In this document: positions 40,632 through 50,591 of the stretch, piece by piece | Layout of the letters: every line of letters begins with the position of its first letter | Numbering within the stretch: position 1 is the stretch's first letter | Made by a program: the position numbers and the translations under genes | The notes under the pieces: model-generated | What the model was told of the DNA's origin: nothing | What the model saw: only the letters and a program-made list of their open reading frames with translations | The model's database searches: none | Assembly: GCA_022184915.1 (NCBI GenBank) | Contig: JAGTJU010000003.1 | Span: 248,001 to 312,000 of the forward strand | Direction of reading: 5' to 3' | Length of the DNA: 64,000 nt | Source: Myxococcales bacterium | GTDB lineage: Bacteria; Myxococcota_A; Polyangia; Fen-1088

Positions 40632-43600
40632 GTGACATCACCGGCAAAGGGGCTACGTGGGCTCGGTTTGCTTGCGCTCGCGGCAGCCGTCGCTTCCTCA
40701 TGTGTGCTGGAACGTGGACCGACGCAGCGTTTCGGACCACGGGAATCCCTTGTAAATCGACAAGCGCGCATCAGCTCCGTGTGGCCCCAAGGCGAGGTCA
40801 TAGCACCGACAGAGGTTCTGGTGCGTTTTGATCACCCGATCATCCCCCTCATGACCTGGGACGCCATGCCCGAGCCTCCTGTGGCCCTGGATCCCCCTGT
40901 CGAGGGGGACTGGATGTGGCTGTCAACCCGAGAGCTGCGGTTTGTCCCGAGAACGAGCTTCGCGATGGCCACGACTTACCGTGTGACCACGCGACTTCCA
41001 GACGCGTCCGTCGTCTCGACAGACTCAATCAATTTTTCCACGACGCCTCCTCGCATCCTTCGTCACGAATTCGACGTCTCTCATCACCAGGAAACATCGC
41101 AGCGGCCCAAGGTGGCACTGTTTTTCGACCAAGACGTGGACCCCAAAGACGTCGTCAGCCGCACCGTCTTCGAGGTGCCGGGGAGCGAGGGACCTCGCAC
41201 CATTCCTGCCCGCAGCACAAGCTCAGAGTGGCTCATCCGCAACCAGCGTAAAAGCGACTCCGGGCACAGACGGGCTGTCCTCGAGCCGGTCTCGCCGCTG
41301 CCGAAAGATGCGCAAGTCACTCTCGTCCTCGGAAGTGGTTTGCCTTCTTTGGAGGGACCGCGAAGGACCCAGACCGCCCAGAGAGTCGACTTCCGCACCG
41401 CGAGCCCGTTTCGGTTCCTGACCCCGCGAACGGACTCAGGGCCCGGCCGCCGCATCAGAGCGAAAGAGCGCTGGGATCTACCGCTCTCCCACCCGCTGGG
41501 CAAAGACAGCCATGGCTCCGTCGCGATGAGTCCGGGGTGCCGCCGATACAGGATTCGTGACGCTGCGCTGGAGATCTCATGTGCAAAGCCTGGGATTGCC
41601 GCAATTCACACCCGAGGATTCCGGGACATTTTTGGCCAAGCCCTGGAGACGCCCTCGACCGAGGTCGAAGTTCTGCCGGCTGTCCCCCGGCTTGCGTGGA
41701 CCGAGGGAGACGGCCGATGGCTGCCGGGCCCCCTCGTCGCGCTGCTTCCCGAGCAGACCCTGCGTCTCGAGGCCGACTGCGAGCCCGCGTGTGAAGTACG
41801 CGTACGCGTCGCATCCGCCCATCCCTCTTTCCTGCCTGACTACCTCGGCTTGCGGTCCGACCAGGAGATGAGCCTTGCAAGGGGCGCCACCCTGTGGGAG
41901 CACAGCGCCAGGCTTGGCTCCTCGACGGGAGAAGGGCCATCTTTCGGGGTCAACGTTCCCGTCACGCTTGGGCACTATGTGCTCGAGGCCGAGGTTCTCG
42001 GGCCGCAAGATCTCCCCTTGAAGCGCCTGAGACTGTGGGTCCAGCGCACGACACTGGCGCTACGAACATTCATGGGTCGCACGGAGCTTTCCGCGTGGAT
42101 CACGGATTTGGCCAGCGCCGAACCCGTCTCCGACGCGACCGTGAGGCTTTGGCCCTCTGGTCGCACGACCACCAGCAATGCGGATGGGATTGTAAGGTTC
42201 GGCCTGCTCGAGGCAGGGGATGATTTGCTCGAGGTGCGCCACGGACAAGCCCACCTCCTTGTGCCGCATCAGTCGTGGCCTCATCAGGACGCGCTCGGGG
42301 CTGACATCGCGGAGAACGCAGACGGGGAGCATGCCCGCAAGACTCGAGAGGCCACGTTGCGTCGTCCGTATCCCGGCGCCGCCTGGGCCCGAGGCCCGAA
42401 CGCAGACTTTCAATGGTATGCAGCCACCGATCGCCATTTGTACCAGGCTGGCCAAAGCGTTGCCTTCTTCGGTTGGATTCGTCAGCGGGAGGCCGGAGGG
42501 CATGCCCAGTGGAAGCGATTTGGCAACTCCCTCAGTGTTGTGTGGGAAGCCCACGACCGCCATGGGCGATTCGCGTTGGGTCGATCGGCCCTATCCGCTC
42601 ACTCGGGATTCTCCGGGCGGCTTCAGCTCTCCGAAAACTTCCCTGCGGGAGAGGTGACGCTTCACTTTTCTCTCGAAAAGCAAGATGGTGACGAGACGCT
42701 GGTTCTATCGCGCGAGTCCGAGTCATTCGTCGTCGCCGCTTACGAACGCCCGGAGTTCGAGAGCGAGCTCACCATGTCGCAAGAGCCCATCATCGCGGGT
42801 GAGAACATGGAAATGATGATGAGGGCAACGTATCTGTCCGGAGGCGGCCTTTCGCAAGCACGCTGGCGAACCACGCTGAAGTCCCATGCGACGTGGCACC
42901 CAAAGCTCTACGAAGATTTCGTGTTTTCGACGGGGAGAGACGTCCCGCCGCCACCTGTGGCCCGCTCTCACTTCAAGGCCGTGACCCGCGAAACGGTCTT
43001 GGATGGAAAGGGTATGGCCACCGCGGAGTATCGCCTGCCGGGCTCTGGAGATCCAGGCCATCCGGAGCTGCTCGTCGTCGAGTCGGAAGTCCAAGACTTG
43101 AACCATAGAGAGTGGAAGGACTTTCAATACGTTCATGTTCATCCCTCGTCTCTGTTGGTAGGGGTCAAGGTGAACAGGGCGAGGCTCCTGCCTGATGAGA
43201 GCACTTCGCGGGGGAGCTTAATCGTGGTTGATGCGCGGGGCACTCCGGTCGAAGGACGCGAAGCTCGTCTTCAGCTTCTCAAGAAATCTGCGGATGACGT
43301 CGGATCGCAGCGTGAACATCACGGATATCAGCGAATCAGCACCACGAACGTCCTTGCGAGGACGACGCCCGTGACCATCGAGGCGGCGCATTTGACGAAA
43401 GGACAGTATGTGTGGCTTGCCGAGGTCACGGATGACAAGGGGCGTTCGCACCGCTCCTCGGCCACCTTCGAGATCACAAGCGCCTCACCCACTCGGATCA
43501 CGTCTGCGGAACCGAGCTCGAAACTCTACTGGCAAACTGATGCCACCTCGGCTCATGTGGCTTATGAATCTCAATCGAAGTTTCAGCGCGCCATGCTGGT

Positions 43601-46278
43601 CTTCGAGCGCAATGGGGACGTGGTGGCCTGGCAGCCGATCGCCGCATCGCAGGCGGGCTTCGTCTCTCTTCCCGAATCTGCGGGAAATTGGGGGCAAATC
43701 ACGGCCGAGCTGGTCACGCTCGGCGTCACTGAGCGTGGGCCATCAACCGAACATACGTCCTCTCGTCGCCATCTATTTGAAACCGACAATCACCACTTGG
43801 CGGTTGGCGTGAGCACGTCGTCTTCGGTACGAAGCCATGATACGACTCACACGCCCGGGGAGCGGCTCGAGCTGCATATGCGGGTTAAGTTCCCCGATGG
43901 AAGGCCGGCGCCGGGAGCCAATGTCGTCGTCTCCGTTGTCGATGACGCGCTCGTGAAGTTGAGCCATCGCGTGCAGTGGACAGATCCTTTCGAGGACTTT
44001 CTCGGGCGGGGCAGAGAACCGACGCCGATGCAACACCAAAGCACCCGCGAAGTTTGGCCTTTGTCCCTGCATGCCTGGGATCACCGTTCTGGCCAGCTTC
44101 GTGAGGCGGCGAGCATTCAACTTCGTGAGGCGGCGAGCCTTGAGTTTCGCCGAGAGCTTCGTCCCACAGCGCATTTTTCTGCAGGCCACTTCACCAACGC
44201 CGATGGTCAGGCGAAGATCAGCTTTGTCCTTCCCGATACGCCAACCCGGTACCGCGTCATGGTCGCCGCCGCCCACGGCGATAGGTCGTTCGGGCTTGGG
44301 GGAACATCTTTCACCACGAGCAAGCCCTTGGCGGTCCGGATTGGTGCTCCCGCATTTCTTCGCTCCGGGGACCACGCCGAAATCCCCTTCGTGGTTCAGA
44401 ACCAGTCAGGGCAGGGTAAGACCGTCTCGCTGCGCGCACGCGCCCAGGATGCAAACGGCGCGTCGGTCGAGGTAGGCGGCCTCGCACGCAATGACGAGTC
44501 TCTTGAGTCTGGACAGCGGCGCGCGTTCACAGCAAGCCTCAGGGCACCTTCGCGAGCGACCTCCATCGAACTTCGGGCAAGCGTCCTTTCGGGTCGATCC
44601 TTGTTGGACGAGGTCGTTCACGAGCTCGACGTCATCCCTACCCATTTCGACGATCACGTCACGTCGTTTGGCGATGGTCCCGGCATTCACGACGCATCCA
44701 TCCTTTGGCCTTCAGGTGAAAACGATGACGTCCATCGAGAAGAGAGCACCCAACCACGGGTCTCGCTTGCCTTCTCGCGAGGACTTGCGCTACCTACCTC
44801 GGGACATCTTTCATTGCATGCGGCCATGCAGCAGCTTTGTACTCCCCAGGTCGAAACGACTGAGGCGCTGGCGGCCTGGGTGTGGGCGGCCTCCTCGTGG
44901 CTTCCCCGCTGGGACTTGGTTGCGAACGCGTGCGCCCCAGAGCCCGACGATGCGCGCAGCCGCATCGCCACGTTTTTGTCCATTCTGGCGGAGCGTCAAT
45001 ATGGACCAGACGAATTCTTCGCCTATGGCAACCGCGGTCAGAAAGCCTCGGCGCGTGAGATAGACTTGATCATCGCGGCAGCACGAGCCGCGCGAGCGGC
45101 CGAGCTATCCCTTCCTTCAAGCATTGCTTCTGCCATCGACGAGGCCTCCAAAGCGCGACCTGCTGAGATCGCAGGAACGTTTCAAGCGTGTCGAGCTGCC
45201 AAGGTGGATGACCGAGAGTGCGGGCGACGCTTGGTGGCTAAGCACGGAGCTTCGTCGCTCGCTTTCCTTTATGCTGGACCTGCGCTCGACGCCGCAAGCC
45301 GCATGCTGCGCGACGGCGAATGGCGCAGCGGACTTCGCACGGAAGATCTCCTCGCGTGGCTGGAGAGCCCCCATTTGGAACCTGACGTGCGGGCAATATT
45401 GGCCCGTGATCTGCTTTCCCGAGCCACGCGAGGGGGGTACCGAGGCCTGGATATCGGCCGGAGAGCCATCGCGGACGGGCAGCGGTTTTGTGCAGGCCTT
45501 TTTACAAGTCCGAACGCAGGCCGATGCGATAAGGGCTCTGACAGAAACACAGCAGACTGAAAGCCTGGCGCCGCTGGTTCGAGGTCTTTTCCGTCTGCGC
45601 TCGGGCGATTCCTGGGGAGGTGCGGAGACGACGGCCCGAGCGCTCACAGCACTTGCGACGTATGAGCAACGGTTTGGCGCGAAAGACGAAAGCCCCCTTT
45701 TGGTAGAGGTGAACCGGCGCCAGGGCCCGCGGGTTCAACGGCACGCACTGGAATCGTTGCAGATGACTCCCAAGGGGATAGCGCCGTGGTCGCACGCACT
45801 GACCCTGTCCTACAGACGGGGCCCCGCGGCGCGGGACCAGTTCTCGGGTATACGCGTGCAAAGATCCATCGCGGGGCCTTCAGGTTTTGCCTTCGAGCAA
45901 CTAAACGACGGCACGTGGCGCGTTCCGGCGGGAACCCGGGTGATCATCACCCTGCGCTTCGAATGCCACACCCCCTCTTTCGACGTCCTGATCAATAGCC
46001 CGTTTCCTGCGGGTATGGCGCCGGTGAACGCTGGGTTGGGAGGCCAGACCTTTGCGGGAAAGGGAGGCGTCAAAGCCCCGTTCGCGGATTTCGTGACTCA
46101 AGTCAAGGGGGCCATGACGGCATTCGCGCGACGATTGGACCCGGGCACACATGAGTTCGTGTACACCGCCGACACGTTGACGCCAGGGGATTTCCTTTGG
46201 CCCGAAGCCACGGTCGAAGATCGCGAGTCCCCCGGCGTCTTCGGACGCACCCGCGCCAACCGTGTCCTCATTGAATGA
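40632..46278 (+). CDS. Alpha-2-macroglobulin-like lipoprotein, frameshifted
   Basis: Bacterial alpha-2-macroglobulin family, about 1881 aa if the frame is joined. GTG start, lipobox AAAVASSC (Cys24). Macroglobulin domains are visible (DRHLYQAGQSVAFFGWIRQ; FVLPDTPTRYRVMVAAAHGD). These proteins trap proteases in the periplasm. The thioester site, normally CxEQ, reads LCTPQ (Cys1403, Gln1406), with Pro replacing Glu. Near 45476-45482 an extra G (GACGGGCAGCGG, where GACGGCAGCGGT continues the frame) shifts the product into GFVQAFLQVRTQADAIRAL and on to the C-terminal domain, ending at 46278. Frameshift may be sequencing error or inactivation. Confidence 0.85.
44094..44141 (+). repeat. 24-bp in-frame tandem duplication
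   Basis: CAGCTTCGTGAGGCGGCGAG plus 4 bases is repeated directly with three or fewer mismatches, coding QLREAASI then QLREAASL inside the macroglobulin-like gene. Recent slippage duplication that keeps the frame. Confidence 0.85.
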
Positions 46279-46326
46279 TCGCTTGAAGAGGCGTGTTGCC
46301 GGCAACCGTCCCCGCTTCAGGCCGGG

Positions 46327-46839
46327 TCACTTCACCTTGGTGGCCAGTTTGAGCGACTGCGCCCTCGAGCACACCTTCATGGAGGCGTTGATGTTGACCA
46401 CGTAGTCTTTACCCGGATACCAGATGCCCGTCATGTTCTGCAACATAGGCGCCGCCTTGGGCGACTTGGCTTTTTTCGTGACATAGGCTTTACCTACCCG
46501 GGTCCAATTGAAGAAGGGATCGGTGGGCTCCGTGCCAGGGTCCTTCTGTTGCGGCACGTATACCTGAACGAACGTGGTGTCCTCCTTCTCATTGGCGATC
46601 TTGAAGAAGTACCTGCAGGTGTCCTTGCCGCCCTGTTCACCCAGGTATTGCGCCTCGCTCTTTCCACAGGACGAGAACACAGCGTCTTTGGACAGGTGGG
46701 CCGCAATGGCAGGGTCACAACACGTGCCGTTGTAGGCTTTGCATGTGGCGGCGGCAGGCTCCGCCTGCGCCGTGGAATCAAAGGTCGCCCCCACCATGAC
46801 TACCGCCAACGCAGCGTGAAGAATGTTTCGCGTGTTCAT
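46327..46839 (-). CDS. Small secreted protein (170 aa)
   Basis: Starts at ATG 46839 with a signal peptide (MNTRNILHAALAVVMVGATF, cleaved after TAQA or nearby). The mature part has five or six cysteines (CKAYNGTCCDPA, FSSCGKSEAQY, DTCRYFFKI, MKVCSRAQSL), suggesting disulfides. Not recognised. Convergent with the macroglobulin gene across about 48 bp. Confidence 0.7.
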   Translation of the reverse strand: MNTRNILHAALAVVMVGATFDSTAQAEPAAATCKAYNGTCCDPAIAAHLSKDAVFSSCGKSEAQYLGEQGGKDTCRYFFKIANEKEDTTFVQVYVPQQKDPGTEPTDPFFNWTRVGKAYVTKKAKSPKAAPMLQNMTGIWYPGKDYVVNINASMKVCSRAQSLKLATKVK

Positions 46840-46897
46840 GGTGCCCAGGTTAAACGCGTTGCCGTGCCGGGCGCAATACGGGCAGCAACGCACCCAT

Positions 46898-47434
46898 TCA
46901 GTCGATCGGCGCGCCCCGGAGCTCGAGGTGCTTGGCAACCCTCATGAGCGTCGCGAGCAGCGAGGCCCGTTCCTCCTTTGAGAGGTGCGCGAAAGACTCC
47001 GCATCGTTCTTGTCGGCCAGCGCCGCGAGCTTCGGAACGAGACGCCGCCCGAACGCCTTCAGGCTGACGAGCTGGGCCCGTCCATCGCGCAGGTCGTCCC
47101 GGACCGACACGAGGTCCTTGGCCACAAGACGGGCCACCAGCTTCGAGATGGCCCCACGGGTCAGCCCGAGCGTCGTCGCGAGCTCGCTCGGATTGATTCC
47201 GTCCCCCTCGAACAGAGCGCGCAGCACGACCCACTCGGCGACGGTCACTCCGCGTGCCTCCACCTTCGCTTTGAAGGCGTGGGACACATGGTTCGACACG
47301 GCGCGGAGCCAGTATCCGAGATGCACCTCGAGCTCACTCACCTTAGCCCGAGCCTGCGGTCTCTTTGCCACGTCGCGTTCCTTGCCCGGCTTGTGGCTGC
47401 GCGTGTGCGGTTTATTGCGGGAAGTGTTCGACAT
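46898..47434 (-). CDS. MarR-family regulator
   Basis: 178-aa regulator from ATG 47434. The winged helix is in VAEWVVLRALFEGDGINPSELATTLGLTRGAISKLVARLVAKDLVSVRDD, quoted here by its recognition part LGLTRGAISKLVARL, with the DDLRDGRAQLVSL wing. A lysine/arginine-rich N-terminal extension of about 40 residues is unusual in length. Its start overlaps the end of the DUF1398 gene by 23 bp, so the two form an operon. Confidence 0.9.
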   Translation of the reverse strand: MSNTSRNKPHTRSHKPGKERDVAKRPQARAKVSELEVHLGYWLRAVSNHVSHAFKAKVEARGVTVAEWVVLRALFEGDGINPSELATTLGLTRGAISKLVARLVAKDLVSVRDDLRDGRAQLVSLKAFGRRLVPKLAALADKNDAESFAHLSKEERASLLATLMRVAKHLELRGAPID

Positions 47435-47813
47435 GCGTCTCTGCCGTGCGCCCGAAGTAAACGACCCGTTTTCCAAGGAAGGACACCATGTAGCCAGCGC
47501 ACCCCGCGGCTTTCACCTTCGCGCAGAAGCCAGCATACGTGTAGCCAGGAGCCTTGTTCTGCGCATCGCGCACGGCGCTTTCGACGTCATGGCCACGGAA
47601 TTCCGGCGCCACTTTCGCGTCTGATTTTGGCAGAGGAAGCTGCACGCTCTCGCCGGTGGCCAGGAAGTACGCGGACGTGCCGCGCCGGTAGTCGACGTCA
47701 TAGCCCTCGAACCCCGCTTCAATCAGCGCACGGACGATGGAGGGGAAGTCCATGGTGCCTGCGTACGCGGCCTCCAGGCATCTCTTGGCAGTTGCGGTCA
47801 GTTGCTCGTTCAT
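47412..47813 (-). CDS. DUF1398-family protein
   Basis: 133-aa protein from ATG 47813. The sequence DFPSIVRALIEAGFEGYDVDYRRGTSAYFLATGESVQLPLP, recognisable by YDVDYRRGTSAYF, and the C-terminal YTYAGFCAKVKAAGCAGYMV match DUF1398, a small enzyme-like family of unknown function (E. coli YfjJ-type names are not certain). First gene of an operon with a MarR regulator. Confidence 0.85.
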   Translation of the reverse strand: MNEQLTATAKRCLEAAYAGTMDFPSIVRALIEAGFEGYDVDYRRGTSAYFLATGESVQLPLPKSDAKVAPEFRGHDVESAVRDAQNKAPGYTYAGFCAKVKAAGCAGYMVSFLGKRVVYFGRTAETHVEHFPQ

Positions 47814-47943
47814 GTCCCGGTTGCTTTTCCTGGTGCGGCGGGCTCGCCTTGAGCCCAAAGAATACCGGACAACGGATAGCACATCATGGTTTCCTAGGCA
47901 ACAACATGGCGACAGACGGAGCCCGACATCTCCTCGCCCCAGG

Positions 47944-50463
47944 CTACGGTGCGGGACCACGTCGGGCCGAAGACGTGGAGGACCGCAAATCGTATGTCCA
48001 CGCCTTTTCGTTCAGGATCAAAGCCCGGCCATGTCCCCCGGCCGTGCAGGGGGACCATCCACCGCGTTTCCTGTAGCTGCCGTAGATTCCCTCGCCCAGC
48101 ACGAGCAGACGTTCGCTTGACGTCACAGGTGTCGTGGCGATGGTGGAGATTCCGGGCGGCACGAGCCAAGTTGGGCCTTCGTTGCGTGAGGGGTGCTCGA
48201 AGGGAAACATGATGGAGCTCGTGCTGTAGAAGGTCAGGGGCACGGCGAAACCGTTTTCGTTCGAGACTTGCCAAACGTGAGTTCCGTCCTGGTTTTCGCA
48301 TACCGGCTCAAGTGTGACCGGCTGACGCTCTTGCATCGCGACGACCTTCTCGATGGCGGCCACGGGATCGACGAACCCATGCCCAGATCCAAAGTCGAAC
48401 CCCGCAGAGAAGGCTGGATCGGCGATGGTACCCTGGAACCCTCGGTCGAAAGGATCGTCCATGTCAATCGCGGTCTCAGTGAGGATCCTTTTGGCCTGGT
48501 CTAAACTGAGGGTCCCATTCGAGGCCTGAAGCATGAGTGCCACGACGGCGCCCACGTTCGGCGCAGCAGAGGAGGTCCCGAAGAAGAAGTACGCATCGTC
48601 CAGATCCCGAACGCGCAACGCAAAGAAGGTTGTCTGAACGCCGTCGGCTCCGACGAGATCAGGCTTATTTCGTACATCTGGTTGAGGCAGTCGGTTTCCC
48701 AACAGATCGTAGTAGATGGCACCGCCCCCGTAGGAAGAGGGTGTCGCGATCAGACTGGCGTCCATGTTCCGGGTGAGATAGCTCGGAGCGCCGAGGTAGC
48801 TCAAGACGGGGCGTTCCGGAACCACCGCTGATTCCACGAAGACGTTGCCAACGGGTCGTCCGGCGAAGGTCTCGTTCCACAGCTTTGCCCCCCTGGGGGT
48901 GTTGAACCATGACGACGAGCCAACCGTGATTGCCGACGAGGCATTGCCTTTTGACCAGATGGTCGGAGCGTCGAATGAGACACCAGGCAACCTGAGCCCA
49001 GGGCTGTAGTACGATAGCCAAAGGCGCTCGGGCAAGCGCTCCTCGTCGTTGCGTGCAAAGATGCCAAGCAGGTACTCGGCTCCGTCGTTGGGCAAAGTCT
49101 CGAGGAGCCCCGCGACAGGATCCTGTGAGGTCAATTCTCCGCTGAATCGGTAGATCGAAAGCTCATTGTCGGAAGTCAGGCGAAACACGACCATCTGAAG
49201 TCGGCTATCGCGGTCGCGACACTCTACGCACAAGGACCCCCAGGGTGCGTCCCACTGCAACCATGCGCGCACGAACCGTGGATCTTGGGACGCCCGCGCC
49301 GGAACCTCGCCGGGAGTGAGCGGCACGAGAGGAGCCACGGAATTGGGGTCCGGGTCGAAATCGTGGAACAAACCACCAAACAGAGGTACCGGACGAAACG
49401 CCGACTCGAGGTACTGGGCGGCGACGCCCGGTTCTCCACCGCCCAGCCCGGAGTTGCCAGCTGCGGTGACGTAGAGGATGCCGGCTCTTGCAGCGTCCTC
49501 GATGGCACGTGTGGCAAGGTCGTCCTGATAAACGGCAGAGATGTCGAGTTGGGCGATGTCGTCGACGATGACGTCACATTTGGCACTGGCTCGGAGCGCC
49601 TCGAGGGCTCTCACGATCGTGAGGCGTGAGTCACCAGCGGTGATCCCGGCGAAGGAGAGGCGTGCGCCCGGCGCGATGTCGTGGATGAGCTCAGCCATCG
49701 CGCGGCCTTCGTCGATGCTAACGCCCGGAAAAAGGCCTCTTACACCCTCGAGGGCGATGTTCACGGGTTGGGGATAGTTCGGATTCCCAGGCCCGGGTAG
49801 TTCCCCAGACGCCACGGCGGCTTCCATGCCGCCAAGGAGGTCGAACGAGGAGGAGATGATGCAAACCTCGACACCACTGCCATCCAGCTTGTAGCGCTCG
49901 CGTACGGTATCGATGCTTTGCGCAATCAAGGCCTGGTTCGTGATGCGACCCGTGGGCGTACCCGGATAGGCAGATCGGGGCGTTTGGATCCCAAATGTCT
50001 GCGCCTGCGAAACGACACGCACACTGGCCAAACAGGGGGTTTTGCTAAGCGAAGTGATTCCCGACTCAGCCACCCAACCGACGGCGTACAAGCCTGCCTC
50101 GTAGTCAACATCCATGGAGAGTCCATCGAGGCAGCTTCGTGCAGACACGAGCCCCTTTTTGCGAACCACCTCGATGTGAACCTGTGTCACGCCGTCCTTG
50201 ATCCGGGTGATGCGGTCATGCGTCAAAGCGGAAGGAGCGAGGGCCAGAGGGACCGCCTTGGAGACGTTCAGCTCGGCGAGCCTCGAAGGGGCAACGCCCT
50301 CGAGGAGGGCAGGCGTCGGTTGGGTCGCTTCGCCCCTGGTTGGGGCGCGATCGGCGACTTGGCCTGCGGGTCCGCATGCCGGAGCCCAGCTCACGAGCAA
50401 CAAGGAGATCACGGCCCAGCGCGACGCGCCGCGGTGCATCGAGTGCGAAAGTTCGGGTTTCAT
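47944..50463 (-). CDS. Subtilase-like (S8) lipoprotein with altered Asp
   Basis: 839 aa from ATG 50463; signal peptide with lipobox SWAPAC. The S8 fold is clear: His261 in EGRAMAELIHDIAPGARL, oxyanion Asn in VTAAGNSG, nucleophile Ser631 in GTSSAAPNVGAVVALM. The strand that carries the catalytic Asp reads VEVCIISSSFDLLGG, whereas relatives have (V/I)SDSF here, so the expected Asp is Ser205. A nearby Asp (Asp208) might substitute, otherwise activity is doubtful. A second beta-rich domain is inserted between Asn and Ser motifs. Likely secreted or outer-membrane anchored. Start choice is by signal peptide; no strong ribosome-binding site is visible. Confidence 0.85.
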   Translation of the reverse strand: MKPELSHSMHRGASRWAVISLLLVSWAPACGPAGQVADRAPTRGEATQPTPALLEGVAPSRLAELNVSKAVPLALAPSALTHDRITRIKDGVTQVHIEVVRKKGLVSARSCLDGLSMDVDYEAGLYAVGWVAESGITSLSKTPCLASVRVVSQAQTFGIQTPRSAYPGTPTGRITNQALIAQSIDTVRERYKLDGSGVEVCIISSSFDLLGGMEAAVASGELPGPGNPNYPQPVNIALEGVRGLFPGVSIDEGRAMAELIHDIAPGARLSFAGITAGDSRLTIVRALEALRASAKCDVIVDDIAQLDISAVYQDDLATRAIEDAARAGILYVTAAGNSGLGGGEPGVAAQYLESAFRPVPLFGGLFHDFDPDPNSVAPLVPLTPGEVPARASQDPRFVRAWLQWDAPWGSLCVECRDRDSRLQMVVFRLTSDNELSIYRFSGELTSQDPVAGLLETLPNDGAEYLLGIFARNDEERLPERLWLSYYSPGLRLPGVSFDAPTIWSKGNASSAITVGSSSWFNTPRGAKLWNETFAGRPVGNVFVESAVVPERPVLSYLGAPSYLTRNMDASLIATPSSYGGGAIYYDLLGNRLPQPDVRNKPDLVGADGVQTTFFALRVRDLDDAYFFFGTSSAAPNVGAVVALMLQASNGTLSLDQAKRILTETAIDMDDPFDRGFQGTIADPAFSAGFDFGSGHGFVDPVAAIEKVVAMQERQPVTLEPVCENQDGTHVWQVSNENGFAVPLTFYSTSSIMFPFEHPSRNEGPTWLVPPGISTIATTPVTSSERLLVLGEGIYGSYRKRGGWSPCTAGGHGRALILNEKAWTYDLRSSTSSARRGPAP

Positions 50464-50591
50464 ACAACCGAGGACACTTGACCCTGCCGGTTGGTGCGCA
50501 CGATGCGAGCAGAGCCAGCCCCCGCATGGACGAATGCAGTGTGTAGGCCCTAAAGCCACCTTGGAGCCCTGCCGATGATACGCTCGAAATC

